The translations under genes were made by a program, and so were the position numbers. Below the pieces are notes generated by a model, which did no database searches, was not told where the DNA came from, and saw only the letters and a list, made by a program, of their open reading frames with translations. Of a stretch of 37,684 bases of DNA, positions 17,341 to 26,618 are shown one piece after another (positions within the stretch are counted from its first letter, which is position 1; each line of letters begins with the position of its first letter). The DNA is from Actinomycetota bacterium (lineage in GTDB: Bacteria > Actinomycetota > Acidimicrobiia > IMCC26256 > JAENVU01): positions 1-37,684 of the forward strand of contig VGBT01000023.1 of NCBI GenBank assembly GCA_016870395.1, written 5' to 3'.

Positions 17341-18435
17341 ATGGTGCGATTGCAGGTTCCCCTGCCCGACCGCTACACCGCCGCGGATCCCGGCACCCTG
17401 CGGGAGTGGATCTGGGCGGCCAAGGAGGAGCTGGGCCCCCGGCTCCTGGTTCTCGGCCACCACTACCAGCGCGACGAGGTGATCGAGTGGGCCGACGCCC
17501 GCGGCGACTCGTTTCGGCTGGCCCGGTTCGCGGCCGCCGACCACGACGCCACCGACATCGTCTTCTGTGGCGTGCACTTCATGGCCGAGTCGGCCGACAT
17601 CCTCACCGGGGAGCACCAGCGAGTGATCCTCCCCGACCTCAACGCCGGCTGCTCCATGGCCGACATGGCCGACCTCGACCAGGTAGAGGAGACATGGGAG
17701 ACCCTGGCCGGCGTCACCAACGTCGACCGGGTCGTGCCGATCACCTACATGAACTCCTCCGCGGCTCTCAAGGCCTTCGTCGGCGAGCACGGCGGGGCGG
17801 TCTGCACCTCGTCCAACGCCCGGGCGATCCTCGACTGGGCGCTGGACCGGGGCGACAAGGTCCTCTTCTTCCCCGATGAGCACCTCGGTCGCAACACCGC
17901 CTTCCAGATGGGCTACGACGCGTCGGCGATGCGCTCCTGGAACCCGCGCCACGAGCTCGGCGGGCTCCAGGAGCGCGACGTGAAGGACGCCACGTTCGTG
18001 CTCTGGCGCGGCTGGTGCTCCGTGCACCAGCGTTTCCGGCCAGACCACGTGCAGGCCTTCCGCGAGGCGTATCCCGGTGGCGAGGTGATCGTGCACCCCG
18101 AATGTGCCCACGACGTCGTGGAGCTCGCCGACCGGGTCGGCTCGACCGAGCGCATCCTCGAATGGGTCGAGGCCGCGCCGAGCGGTTCCGCGCTCGGCGT
18201 CGGCACCGAGATCCACATGGTGCAGCGCCTCGCGCGCGAGCATCCGGACCGGACCGTCGTGTCGCTCGATCCCCTGGTGTGCCCTTGCTCGACCATGTTC
18301 CGCATCGATGCGCCGCACCTCGCCTGGTGCCTCCAGTCGCTGGTGGCCGGCGAGCTGGTCAACCAGGTGGTCGTCGACCCACACACCGCCGAGTGGGCCC
18401 GGGTCGCACTCCAGCGCATGCTCGACATCACCTAG
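17341..18435 (+). CDS. nadA: Quinolinate synthase A
   Basis: A 364-residue [4Fe-4S] enzyme that condenses iminoaspartate with dihydroxyacetone phosphate to quinolinate in NAD synthesis. Three cysteine regions are present: Cys104 in LNAGCSMADM, Cys255 in VHPECAHDVV and Cys314/Cys316 in LVCPCSTM, which together can ligate the cluster. The early motif VLGHHYQRDEVIEWAD contains the substrate histidines, and ITYMNSSAALKAF is also conserved. AAGGGG lies about 10-12 bases before the ATG. nadB and nadC are not adjacent in this window. The final TAG overlaps the stop of the convergent gene remnant by three bases within CTAG. Confidence 0.96.
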   Translation: MVRLQVPLPDRYTAADPGTLREWIWAAKEELGPRLLVLGHHYQRDEVIEWADARGDSFRLARFAAADHDATDIVFCGVHFMAESADILTGEHQRVILPDLNAGCSMADMADLDQVEETWETLAGVTNVDRVVPITYMNSSAALKAFVGEHGGAVCTSSNARAILDWALDRGDKVLFFPDEHLGRNTAFQMGYDASAMRSWNPRHELGGLQERDVKDATFVLWRGWCSVHQRFRPDHVQAFREAYPGGEVIVHPECAHDVVELADRVGSTERILEWVEAAPSGSALGVGTEIHMVQRLAREHPDRTVVSLDPLVCPCSTMFRIDAPHLAWCLQSLVAGELVNQVVVDPHTAEWARVALQRMLDIT

Positions 18436-18854
18436 CGGGCGAGCCGCAGGGTCTCGGCTTCGTCGTGACCCCCGACGACGATCACCCGATCGCGGGTCTC
18501 CTCGCGAATCCGGCCGTTGGAACAGACCATGCCGAAGAGCACGAACCAGAGCACCAGGAAGACCGCGCTGCCGAACCCGACGACTCTCGGGAGCACGGCG
18601 CTTCCGACCGCCAGTTGGGTCACCGAGATCGCCACGGCCGCGATCGACGGCAAGAGGAGCCGATGACGCCGCGTGGGCTCGGGCAGACCGGCGGCGTACG
18701 CCGCGATCCCGAGCAGTGCCACCTAGGCGACGGCCCAGCCGAAGCGGAACGAGCCGTGGAACACGTAGTCGCGCCGGACCGCGTGGAGCTTGGACAGACC
18801 GAGCACCGTCGCCACGATGCCGGCCACCGTGCATAAGCCCGCGAGACGACGCAT
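18432..18854 (-). pseudogene. N-terminal remnant of a polyprenyl glycosylphosphotransferase (sugar transferase)
   Basis: From an ATG at 18854 the frame reads MRRLAGLCTVAGIVATVLG, then RRDYVFHGSFRFGWAVA, then an in-frame TAG at 18725-18723. It continues in the same frame as VALLGIAAYAAGLPEPTRR, SAVLPRVVGFGSAVFL and RDRVIVVGG, ending in another TAG at the nadA boundary. The alternation of membrane helices followed by a nucleotide-binding-like VIVVGG strand resembles the N-terminal part of exopolysaccharide sugar transferases. The C-terminal catalytic domain is absent. So the gene carries both an internal amber stop and a 3' deletion. A 96-residue product from the internal GTG at 18722 is possible but unlikely. 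The family call is from memory of similar proteins and is moderate. Confidence 0.65.
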
Positions 18855-18908
18855 GCCACGGTTCTCGGCGCTTCCGAAGTCCGGATCGAGGCCCTGTTCG
18901 CTGCCCCG

Positions 18909-19685
18909 TCAGCTGGGGTGCCGGCCCGCCGCGCCGGCCGGACCCGACACGGGCTCGCCACGCCGGGCGCGCAATGCGAGCAGGCGCGGAATCGTCGCGG
19001 CCTGCGCGTACTCCGGCGCCCGGGCCAGGAACCCCGGGGGCGGCGGTGGCTCGTGCATCCACTCGAGCCGCAGTCCCACCTCGGCCATCCTGTTCAGGTA
19101 CCTTGACATCGGGCGGTGGACGAAGGGCAGCGCCACCCCGGGTGCGATCTCCTCCATCGTCATGCCGTCGCGCAAGTACTCCCCCACCCTCCAGTACTGC
19201 TCCTCGAGGATGTGGTCGTCGATCCATCCGCTGCCGGGCGCCTGCAACAGCGGATGATTGCACAGGAGCAGGAAGATGCCGCCCGGCTCGAGCACGCGCG
19301 CGACCTCGCCGATCGCCTCGTCGAGGGCCTCGATGTGCTCGAACACCAGGCAGGCGAGCACTCCGTCGAAGCTCGCCGGCGCGAACGGCAGCCGGTGCGC
19401 GAACGCCCGCGCGTAGCTCGGCCCACCCCCTCGGCGCCGCGCGGTGTCGAGCTGTGCCTGCGACGGGTCGACGCCCGCGGCGCCCCCGACAGCCGCGCGG
19501 TCGAGCAGGTAACGCGCGATCTGGCCCTCACCACAGCCGACGTCGAGCACGCAGCGCCGGGCGGCGAGCTCGGCGGCAGCCAGCGGCAGGATCTGCTCGG
19601 TGTACTCGGGATCGGCCCCGTCGGTGAAGCCCTCCTGCCACCAGGTCGCGTGCGTCTCCCACGCGGCTCCCGATCCCGTGTCCAC
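18909..19685 (-). CDS. Class I SAM-dependent methyltransferase
   Basis: A 258-residue protein with the class I methyltransferase fold. Motif I is VLDVGCGEGQIARYL (near residue 45), followed by the acidic end of strand 2 (GVDPSQAQLDTAR), FAHRLPFAPASFDGVLACL as motif post-II and ARVLEPGGIFLLLCN as motif III. Such a layout fits small-molecule, lipid or quinone methyltransferases; the substrate is unknown. The start is set at GTG 19685, eight bases after the uvrA stop, because the frame upstream of it overlaps uvrA and shows no domain. No ribosome-binding site is evident, so it may depend on readthrough from uvrA. WWQEGFTDGADPEYTEQ near the N terminus resembles the substrate-side cap of related enzymes. 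Confidence 0.85.
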   Translation of the reverse strand: MDTGSGAAWETHATWWQEGFTDGADPEYTEQILPLAAAELAARRCVLDVGCGEGQIARYLLDRAAVGGAAGVDPSQAQLDTARRRGGGPSYARAFAHRLPFAPASFDGVLACLVFEHIEALDEAIGEVARVLEPGGIFLLLCNHPLLQAPGSGWIDDHILEEQYWRVGEYLRDGMTMEEIAPGVALPFVHRPMSRYLNRMAEVGLRLEWMHEPPPPPGFLARAPEYAQAATIPRLLALRARRGEPVSGPAGAAGRHPS

Positions 19686-19692
19686 AGTGGGT

Positions 19693-22668
19693 TCAGGCGC
19701 CGAGCATCGCGGCGAGGAACTGGCCGGTGTAGGACCCGGCCGTCTTGGCGACGTGCTCCGGAGTGCCTTCGGCGACGACCGTCCCGCCACCGGTGCCGCC
19801 CTCCGGTCCAAGGTCGACGATCCAGTCGGCAGACTTGATGACGTCGAGGTTGTGCTCGATCACCAGGACGGTGTTACCCACGTCGACGAGGCGCTGGAGC
19901 ACACCGAGCAGGCGGCGGACGTCCTCGAAGTGCAAGCCCGTGGTGGGCTCGTCGAGGATGTAGATGGTGCGACCGGTGGAGCGCTTCCCGAGCTCCGTCG
20001 CGAGCTTGACGCGCTGGGCCTCGCCACCCGACAGGGTGGGCGCGGGTTGCCCGAGGCGCACGTAGCCAAGCCCGACGTCGACGAGTGTCTGCAGCCAGCG
20101 TGCGATCGCGGGCTGGTTCGCGAAGAACTCCGCCGCCTCTTCGCACGACAGGTCGAGCACCTCGGCGATGTTCTTGCCCTTGAAGGTGATGTCGAGGGTG
20201 TCGCGGTTGTAGCGCGCGCCCTTGCACACCTCGCACGGCACGTACACGTCGGGGAGAAAGTGCATCTCGATCTTGATCGTGCCGTCACCGGCGCACGCCT
20301 CGCACCGACCGCCCTTCACGTTGAACGAGAAGCGACCCTGTTGGTAGCCGCGGACCTTGGCCTCGGGCGTCGCGGCGAACAGCGCGCGGACCTTGTCGAA
20401 CACGCCGGTGTAGGTGGCCGGGTTGGAACGCGGGGTCCGCCCGATCGGCGACTGATCGATGTTGATGACCTTGTCGAGGTGGTCGGCGCCGTCGATGGTC
20501 TTGTGGCGACCTGGCACCGTGCGCGACCGGTACACGCGCTGCATCAGCGCATGGAAGAGAATGTCGTTGACCAGGGTGCTCTTGCCGCTTCCGCTCACAC
20601 CGGTGATCGCGACAAAGCAGCCGAGCGGGAGCCGCACGTCGAGGTCGCGCAGGTTGTGCTCGCGGGCACCGCGCACGGTGAGCCAGTGGTCGTTCGGCTC
20701 GCGGCGCCGCTCCGGGACCGCGATCCGGCGAGCTCCGGAGAGGTACTGCCCCGTGATCGACCGCGGCTCGGCCTCGACGTCGGCCACGGACCCGACCACG
20801 ACCACTTCGCCGCCGTGCTCGCCGGCGCCCGGCCCGATGTCGACCACGTGGTCGGCGACCCGGATGGTCTCCTCGTCGTGCTCGACGACCAGCACCGTGT
20901 TGCCCAGGTCGCGCAGGCGAACCATCGTGTCGATGAGACGCTGGTTATCGCGCTGGTGCAGTCCGATCGACGGCTCGTCGAGCACGTAGAGCACCCCGAC
21001 CAGGCCGCTTCCGATCTGGCTCGCGAGCCGGATGCGCTGGGCCTCGCCGCCGGCCAGCGTGCCCGCACCGCGGTTCAGGCTCAGGTAGTCGAGCCCGACG
21101 TCGAGCAGGAACTGCAGCCGCTCGTTGACCTCCTTCAACACCCGTTCAGCGATCAGCCGTTCACGCTCCGAGAGCTCCACTGCCGCGAAGAACCGGGCTG
21201 TGTCGCCGATCGAGAGATCGCCGACTTCCGCGATGCTCTTCCCGCCGATCGTGACCGCGAGCGACGCCGGCCGCAGCCGCGCACCGGCACAGGCCGGGCA
21301 GGGTACCTCGCGCATGTAGCCCTCGATCTGCTCCCGGCTGCGGTCGCTTTCGGCCTCGCCGTGACGGCGTTCCAGCCAGGGGATCACGCCCTCGTAGCGG
21401 GTGCGGTACTCGCGCTTGCGCCCATAGCGGTTCTTGTAGCGCACGAAGACCTGCATCGAGCCGGTGCCGTAGAGCACCGCCTTGCGGTCCGCCTTCTTGA
21501 GCCGCTTCCACGGGGTGTCGAGCGTGAAGCCCATCTCCACGCCGACGGCTTCGAGCACCCGGTTGAAGTACTCGCCCCGGAAGCCGCTCCAGGGCGAGAT
21601 CGCGCCCTCCGACAGCGAGAGCTCGTCGTCGGAGACGATGAGCTCCGGATCCACCTCGTGGCGCGTGCCCAGCCCGTCGCAGCGTTCGCACGCACCGTAG
21701 GGAGAGTTGAACGAGAAGTTGCGGGGTGCGAGCTCGTCGAACGAGATCCCGCAGTGCGAGCACGCGAGGTGCTCCGAGAACGTCAGCGTCTCGGGCGCCT
21801 TCTCGCCTTCCCGGGGCACGATCTCGACCTCCGCCACGCCCTCGGCCAGACGGAGCGCGGTCTCGAGCGAGTCGGTGAGGCGCCGTTCGATGCCGGCCCG
21901 CCGCACGAGCCGGTCTACGACGATCTCGATCGTGTGGTTCTCGTAGCGCGCGAGCCGGCCCTTCACCGCCTCCGAGAGGTCGACGACCTCGCCGTCGATG
22001 CGGGCCCGGCTGAAGCCCTGCTTCGCGAGCTCGCCGAGCAGTCCGTCGTACTCTCCCTTGCGGCCACGCACGACCGGCGCCAGCACCTGGAAGCGCGTGC
22101 CGTCCGGAAGCTCCAGCACCCGGTCGACGATCTGCTGCGGCGTCTGGCGGGTGATCACGCGGCCGCACTGCGGGCAGTGGGGAATCCCGACCCGTGCAAA
22201 CAGCAGGCGCAGGTAGTCGTAGACCTCGGTGATCGTGCCGACGGTGGAGCGCGGGTTGCGGCTGGCCGACTTCTGGTCGATCGAGATCGCCGGCGACAGA
22301 CCCTCGATGACGTCGACGTCGGGCTTGTCCATCTGGCCGAGGAACTGCCGCGCGTACGACGACAGCGACTCGACGTAGCGACGCTGGCCCTCGGCGTAGA
22401 TCGTGTCGAACGCGAGGCTGGACTTACCGCTCCCCGAGAGGCCCGTGATCACCACCAGGCGGTCGCGTGGAAGGTCGAGGTCGACCGACTTCAGGTTGTG
22501 CTCGCGCGCGCCCCGCACCGCGATCGTCACCGGCTCGCCCGGCGGGACCACCGGCGGCGCCTTGCGGGCCGCGCCCGCCTTCGCCCCCGTTGCCGTCCGC
22601 GGCTGGGTCGACTTCTTCCCCGCCTTCTGAACCGGCTTCCTCGTCGTGCCGGTCCGCCGCTCCGCCAT
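19693..22668 (-). CDS. uvrA: Excinuclease ABC subunit A
   Basis: A 991-residue DNA damage sensor with two ABC ATPase modules. The first Walker A is [16 protein letters not shown], the second [15 protein letters not shown]. Zinc-finger cysteines are visible as CPQCG, CSHCG followed by CERCDG, and CEACAG followed by CEVCKG. Signatures include [18 protein letters not shown] and [17 protein letters not shown]. The family usually begins at about the [12 protein letters not shown] segment, which starts here near residue 48; the first 45 residues are a Lys/Arg/Ala/Pro-rich tail. It works with UvrB and UvrC, both in this window. A LexA-type box lies 31-46 bases upstream of the ATG, so it is probably SOS-induced. 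Confidence 0.97.
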   Translation of the reverse strand: MAERRTGTTRKPVQKAGKKSTQPRTATGAKAGAARKAPPVVPPGEPVTIAVRGAREHNLKSVDLDLPRDRLVVITGLSGSGKSSLAFDTIYAEGQRRYVESLSSYARQFLGQMDKPDVDVIEGLSPAISIDQKSASRNPRSTVGTITEVYDYLRLLFARVGIPHCPQCGRVITRQTPQQIVDRVLELPDGTRFQVLAPVVRGRKGEYDGLLGELAKQGFSRARIDGEVVDLSEAVKGRLARYENHTIEIVVDRLVRRAGIERRLTDSLETALRLAEGVAEVEIVPREGEKAPETLTFSEHLACSHCGISFDELAPRNFSFNSPYGACERCDGLGTRHEVDPELIVSDDELSLSEGAISPWSGFRGEYFNRVLEAVGVEMGFTLDTPWKRLKKADRKAVLYGTGSMQVFVRYKNRYGRKREYRTRYEGVIPWLERRHGEAESDRSREQIEGYMREVPCPACAGARLRPASLAVTIGGKSIAEVGDLSIGDTARFFAAVELSERERLIAERVLKEVNERLQFLLDVGLDYLSLNRGAGTLAGGEAQRIRLASQIGSGLVGVLYVLDEPSIGLHQRDNQRLIDTMVRLRDLGNTVLVVEHDEETIRVADHVVDIGPGAGEHGGEVVVVGSVADVEAEPRSITGQYLSGARRIAVPERRREPNDHWLTVRGAREHNLRDLDVRLPLGCFVAITGVSGSGKSTLVNDILFHALMQRVYRSRTVPGRHKTIDGADHLDKVINIDQSPIGRTPRSNPATYTGVFDKVRALFAATPEAKVRGYQQGRFSFNVKGGRCEACAGDGTIKIEMHFLPDVYVPCEVCKGARYNRDTLDITFKGKNIAEVLDLSCEEAAEFFANQPAIARWLQTLVDVGLGYVRLGQPAPTLSGGEAQRVKLATELGKRSTGRTIYILDEPTTGLHFEDVRRLLGVLQRLVDVGNTVLVIEHNLDVIKSADWIVDLGPEGGTGGGTVVAEGTPEHVAKTAGSYTGQFLAAMLGA

Positions 22669-22698
22669 TCCCGGATCGTAGCCCGGCTCGACCCCGAA

Positions 22699-22714
22699 TC
22701 GAACGACTGTTCGA
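22699..22714. promoter_or_regulatory. LexA (SOS) box upstream of uvrA
   Basis: TCGAAC-GACT-GTTCGA is a perfect match to the actinobacterial SOS operator (TCGAAC, four bases, GTTCGA). It lies in the 63-base gap between uvrB and uvrA, the right place to block a uvrA promoter. I saw no comparable box in front of uvrB or uvrC. Confidence 0.85.
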
Positions 22715-22731
22715 CAACGCCACCCGGTGGG

Positions 22732-24756
22732 TCATCCGACGGCCTTGAGCTCGCGCTTGAGCTCGTTGACCTCGTCGCGCAATCGCGCCGCCTCCTCGAA
22801 GCGGAGGTCCTTCGCCGCCTCGTGCATCTCCTCCTGAAGGCTCTGGATCAGCCGACCCAGCTCGTCGGGCGGCACGCCGCGCAAATCGGCGAACAGCGCG
22901 CTTGCCCGGCGCGACCGCCCTCTCCCCCGGCCATTCGCCACGGTGTCGTCGTCCTCGCGCAATCGCACCATCTCGAGGATGTCGGTGACCTTCTTGCGGA
23001 TCGTCTGCGGGTCGATCCCATGCTCGGCGTTGTAGTCGAGCTGGCGCTTGCGCCGTCGATTGGTCTCCGAGATCGCGTGACGCATGGAATCGGTGACCTG
23101 GTCGGCGTACATCACGACCTGGCCCTCCACGTTGCGCGCGGCGCGCCCGATCATCTGGATCAGGCTCGTCGCCGAGCGGAGGAAGCCCTCCTTGTCCGCG
23201 TCGAGGATCGCCACCAGCGACACCTCGGGCAGGTCGAGACCCTCCCGCAACAGGTTGATCCCCACGAGCACGTCGAACTCGCCGAGGCGCAGCGCCCGCA
23301 GGATCTCGACCCGTTCGAGCGTGTCGACCTCGGAGTGCAGGTAGCGCACGCGGATTCCCAGCTCGAGCAGGTAGTCGGTGAGGTCCTCGGCCATCTTCTT
23401 CGTGAGCGTCGTGACCAGGATCCGCTGGTCCCCCTCGGTGCGGGCGTTGATCTCGGCGACCAGGTCGTCGATCTGCCCCTTCGTCGGGCGCACGACCACC
23501 TCGGGGTCCATCAAGCCCGTCGGGCGCACGATCTGCTCGACGACCTTGGTGGACACCTCGAGCTCGTAGGGGCTCGGCGTGGCCGACATGAACACCACCT
23601 GGTTGACCTTGTCGTCGAACTCCTCGAACCGCAGCGGCCGGTTGTCCATCGCGGATGCCAGGCGGAAGCCGTGTTCGACGAGGGTCTCCTTGCGGGAGCG
23701 GTCGCCCTCGTACTGGCCGTGGAGCTGGGGCACCGTCACGTGGCTCTCGTCGAGTACGCAGAGAAAGTCGCGAGGGAAGTAGTCGAGCAGGGTGTACGGC
23801 GCCTCTCCGGGCGCGCGCCCGTCGAGGTGGCGCGAGTAGTTCTCGATCCCGGAGCAGAAGCCGACCTCGCGCATCATCTCGAGGTCGTAGGTGGTGCGCA
23901 TGCGCAGGCGCTGGGCCTCGAGGAGCTTGCCCCGGTTCTCGAGATCGCGCAGTCGCTCGACGAGCTCGGCCTCGATGCCCTCGATCGCGCGACGGAGCTG
24001 CTCCTCCTGGGTGACGTAGTGGCTCGCCGGGAAGAGCACGAGCGTCTCGAGCTCGTTGGTGATCTCCCCGGTGAGCGGATCGACTTCCGCGATGCGCTCC
24101 ACCTCGTCGCCGAAGAGCTGGATGCGCACACCGCGCTCCTCGTAGGCCGGGAAGATCTCGATCGTGTCGCCTCGCACCCGGAACTTGTTGCGCACGAACG
24201 CCATATCGTTGCGCTCGTACTGCAGCTCGACGAGCCGGCCCAGGATGTCACGCTGCTCGTGTTCCTCGCCGACGTTGAGGGTGAGCAGCTGCTGCGCGTA
24301 CATCTCCGGCGAGCCGAGGCCGTAGATGGCTGAGACGCTGGCGATGATCACGACGTCAGGACGGGAGAGCAGCGCGCTGGTGGCAGAGTGGCGCAGCCGA
24401 TCGATCTCGTCGTTGATCGAGCTGTCCTTCTCGATGTAGGTGTCAGTGGACGGGAGGTAGGCCTCAGGCTGGTAGTAGTCGTAGTAGCTGACGAAGTACT
24501 CGACCCGGTTGCGGGGGAAGAACTCGCGGAACTCTGCGGCGAGCTGGGCGGCGAGGCTCTTGTTGGGGGCGAGGATCAGGGTGGGCCGCTGGACCTCGGC
24601 GATGAGCCCTGCGATGGTGAACGACTTGCCCGAGCCCGTGATCCCCAGGAGCGTCTGGTACCGCTCGCCGGCCTCGACGCCGGCGGAGAGCTCTGCAATC
24701 GCCCGCGGCTGGTCGCCCGCGGGGGCGAAGTCGGAGACGAGCTCGAACTCGGGCAC
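22732..24756 (-). CDS. uvrB: Excinuclease ABC subunit B
   Basis: A 674-residue helicase-like protein that verifies DNA damage and recruits UvrC. Walker A is [10 protein letters not shown] (near residue 38), the beta-hairpin that clamps DNA includes [11 protein letters not shown], and the Walker B region is CVLDESHV. Helicase motifs V and VI appear as [20 protein letters not shown] and QMIGRAARN. The C-terminal UVR domain ([17 protein letters not shown]) contacts UvrC and UvrA. The GTG start has a G-rich region upstream. It directly follows a DUF559 gene with a nine-base gap. Confidence 0.97.
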   Translation of the reverse strand: MPEFELVSDFAPAGDQPRAIAELSAGVEAGERYQTLLGITGSGKSFTIAGLIAEVQRPTLILAPNKSLAAQLAAEFREFFPRNRVEYFVSYYDYYQPEAYLPSTDTYIEKDSSINDEIDRLRHSATSALLSRPDVVIIASVSAIYGLGSPEMYAQQLLTLNVGEEHEQRDILGRLVELQYERNDMAFVRNKFRVRGDTIEIFPAYEERGVRIQLFGDEVERIAEVDPLTGEITNELETLVLFPASHYVTQEEQLRRAIEGIEAELVERLRDLENRGKLLEAQRLRMRTTYDLEMMREVGFCSGIENYSRHLDGRAPGEAPYTLLDYFPRDFLCVLDESHVTVPQLHGQYEGDRSRKETLVEHGFRLASAMDNRPLRFEEFDDKVNQVVFMSATPSPYELEVSTKVVEQIVRPTGLMDPEVVVRPTKGQIDDLVAEINARTEGDQRILVTTLTKKMAEDLTDYLLELGIRVRYLHSEVDTLERVEILRALRLGEFDVLVGINLLREGLDLPEVSLVAILDADKEGFLRSATSLIQMIGRAARNVEGQVVMYADQVTDSMRHAISETNRRRKRQLDYNAEHGIDPQTIRKKVTDILEMVRLREDDDTVANGRGRGRSRRASALFADLRGVPPDELGRLIQSLQEEMHEAAKDLRFEEAARLRDEVNELKRELKAVG

Positions 24757-24765
24757 GCACCCACC

Positions 24766-25782
24766 CTACCGACCAGGCGTGACCTCGCCCACGCCCGCCC
24801 CATCAACTCCCCCAACCACTTCCGCGCGCCTTCTGGACCCCTGCGTCCAACTTTCGCGCGAAGGTGAGCCGGACATCACCTCCTGCAGCCGCTGCACGAC
24901 TCGACGCGGCTGGTCGACCACTTCGGACCAGCCGAATCGCTGCACACGGAACCCGGCCGCCTGCAAGCGTCGATCTCGGTCCGCGTCACGGCGGCGGTCG
25001 ACGAGCCCCGAGTGGAATCGCGCGCCGTCGACCTCGACCACGACGCGAGCAGACCGAAACAAAAAGTCGACCCGCCCGATCCAGGCGTTTCCGTCGCCCA
25101 GGTCGACCTGCCGCTCCGGCACCGGGAGCCCAGCCTCCCGGGTCAGCGCGACGAAGCGGGCCTCGAGCTCGCTCTCCGGGGGCACGTAGTCCGGCCCTCG
25201 AGCATCGAGCAGGTCTCGAAAGACCACCAGCTTCCTTCGACCGGGCTTCGCGACCTCGAGGTACACCCTCGACAGGGCCTCGAAGCTCACCATCTTGCGG
25301 CTGAGACAGTGGTCCACCAGCCGCTCGACGCGCCGCGGATGAAGCACCGCTGTGAGGTCCATGAGCGTTCTGCCGATCGACGTGCACGGGATCCCACGGA
25401 CAATCGTCTGCTGCGAATTCGGGAGCGTGTTTGTCCGGTGGGCAAGGACACCGCGCCGACGGAGGACGCCGCCGGGAAGGGTCGTCAGCTCGACGCTCTG
25501 GCGCCTCATGCCGGGGAGCCCGAAGAGTGCGGCTGCGCACCGATGGGAGGCCACCGCCGCTGTGCGCGCGCCCAAGACCGCGGCCATCACCTCCGACTCG
25601 AACGTGGTCTCGGTACCCAGCAGACGCAGCACCCCGTGTGCGGTGCGGCACCAACGACCGTTCTCGCAGCGATGCTGAACGAATGACGTGTTGCCTCCCA
25701 GGAGGAGCACTTGCCGGGTGCTGAAGACCCCGTGCTGTCTGGACGCGAGCTCCTCGACGCGCCGATCGAGATCGGACGCCAT
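24766..25782 (-). CDS. AbiEi-like N-terminal domain plus DUF559 (PD-(D/E)XK nuclease-like) protein
   Basis: A 338-residue protein in two parts. Residues 8-60 (ELASRQHGVFSTRQVLLLG and RTAHGVLRLLG) resemble the winged-helix domain of AbiEi-type antitoxins. Residues 205-300 match DUF559, a Vsr-like endonuclease fold: Glu205/207, RVDFLF with Asp239, and VVVEVDGARFH with Glu250 and Asp252 form a plausible active site. The middle carries RTLMDLTAVL, typical of this group. The ATG at 25782 opens MASDLDRRVEELA but has no obvious ribosome-binding site. The last 15-20 residues (from about 305) are encoded by a palindromic repeat; a second copy lies just upstream of the gene. Function is unknown; such genes are often multicopy in actinobacteria. 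It could be a defence, toxin-antitoxin or repeat-associated protein. Confidence 0.8.
   Translation of the reverse strand: MASDLDRRVEELASRQHGVFSTRQVLLLGGNTSFVQHRCENGRWCRTAHGVLRLLGTETTFESEVMAAVLGARTAAVASHRCAAALFGLPGMRRQSVELTTLPGGVLRRRGVLAHRTNTLPNSQQTIVRGIPCTSIGRTLMDLTAVLHPRRVERLVDHCLSRKMVSFEALSRVYLEVAKPGRRKLVVFRDLLDARGPDYVPPESELEARFVALTREAGLPVPERQVDLGDGNAWIGRVDFLFRSARVVVEVDGARFHSGLVDRRRDADRDRRLQAAGFRVQRFGWSEVVDQPRRVVQRLQEVMSGSPSRESWTQGSRRRAEVVGGVDGAGVGEVTPGR
24819..24864. repeat. Imperfect palindromic repeat, copy A (inside the end of the DUF559 gene)
   Basis: About 46 bases with outer arms CTTCCGCGCG and CGCGCGAAGG and inner arms TGGAC and GTCCA around CCCTGC. It aligns along its length with 25832-25877: both share TTCTGGACCC, GTCCAAC and CGCGCGAAGGTGA. 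Same orientation as copy B. Confidence 0.75.
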
Positions 25783-25831
25783 GGGGACGAACGCTACGAC
25801 GCCCCTGTGACACGCACTCCGTGTGCCCAGA

Positions 25832-25877
25832 CCTTCGCGCGGTTTCTGGACCCGGAGGTCCAACCACCGCGCGAAGG
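25832..25877. repeat. Palindromic repeat, copy B (upstream of the DUF559 gene)
   Basis: Outer arms CCTTCGCGCGG and CCGCGCGAAGG (11 bp, perfect), a 4-base mismatch on each side, inner arms TGGACC and GGTCCA (6 bp), loop CGGA. It lies between the stop of the membrane-protein gene and the start of the DUF559 gene, both on the minus strand. It could also act as a terminator, though no T-tract follows. Confidence 0.8.
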
Positions 25878-25890
25878 TGACTGCGTTGGG

Positions 25891-26589
25891 TCAGCCGGCC
25901 TCGAGGTGGTGGACGGTGCCCCCGAGAAGGAGGACGCCGGACCCGGCGATGCCAACGTCCGGTGCCACACGGCTGCGCAAGGTCAGCTCGCCTACGGACG
26001 CCGATGCACGCACGGTCTGTCGCTGGTAGCGCTCCCCGAAAACGGTGAACGCGTCGCGCTGCGCCTCGACCCTGCGGACGAGCTCGTCGAAGTCGGGCAC
26101 CGCCAGGTCGCTCGACGCGAAGGCAGCCGTCCCGAGATCCGTCGCGCGAGCTCTCGCCTCCACCACCTCCGCCTCGAGCGCGGCCTCGTCCGGAAGCCCG
26201 ATGGAGGCCCTTTCGTAGTGGCGCCAGGCCTCGTTGGCCCGGTTGACACGCGGGATCAGCGCGGCGAGCGCGGGAAGTCGCTCGGTCGGCGACACCTCGG
26301 CCAGGGTCGCAGGGGTGTCCAGGTTGACGTCCCCGAATCGTTGCGCGGCCCGGTGCAGGTCGGCGTGCGCCGGCAGCAGGACCTCGTTCTCCCTCCGGGT
26401 CTCACGGCTGATCGCGCTCAGCGTCAGCACCGTGGTCGCGGCAAGGGTCACCAGCCCCACGAGGAACGCCACCCCGAGGCAGAACACCTGCACTTGTAAG
26501 GGGTCCGTGCAACCGCGCCGACGCCGCGCGTCGGGAGCTCGTCCGACCCCGAGGCTCGGGACTGGCATGAGATGCCATGCCATCCGCAT
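25891..26589 (-). CDS. Hypothetical membrane-anchored protein, possibly a truncated sensor
   Basis: About 232 residues if the ATG at 26589 is used; ATG 26568 and a TTG at 26622 that overlaps the coaE stop (TTGA) are alternatives, and none has a strong ribosome-binding site. A basic N-terminal stretch (DARRRRG) precedes one membrane helix (FCLGVAFLVGLVTLAATTVL). A charged, helical extracytoplasmic region of roughly 140 residues follows (RETRRENEVLLPAHADLHR, EAALEAEVVEARARATDLG). A second short hydrophobic segment (VGIAGSGVLLLGG) ends the protein abruptly. This layout is that of the input half of a membrane sensor, such as a chemoreceptor or GGDEF protein, that has lost its cytoplasmic part. 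No domain is recognised with confidence. It lies just downstream of coaE. Confidence 0.55.
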   Translation of the reverse strand: MRMAWHLMPVPSLGVGRAPDARRRRGCTDPLQVQVFCLGVAFLVGLVTLAATTVLTLSAISRETRRENEVLLPAHADLHRAAQRFGDVNLDTPATLAEVSPTERLPALAALIPRVNRANEAWRHYERASIGLPDEAALEAEVVEARARATDLGTAAFASSDLAVPDFDELVRRVEAQRDAFTVFGERYQRQTVRASASVGELTLRSRVAPDVGIAGSGVLLLGGTVHHLEAG

Positions 26590-26618
26590 GGGCCCGGTGA
26601 CCCGGCCCCTCGAGGTGG

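Noticed and set aside
15226-19263. A single 1345-codon minus-strand frame extending uvrC upstream
   Set aside because: The part beyond 17118 is opposite nadA and not homologous to anything recognised; uvrC has a normal start and length at 17118.
19600-24333. A 1577-codon open frame on the plus strand
   Set aside because: It lies opposite uvrA and uvrB, has no domain, and its composition (runs of Arg, Asp, His, Leu, Val) is that of the antisense frame of high-GC genes.
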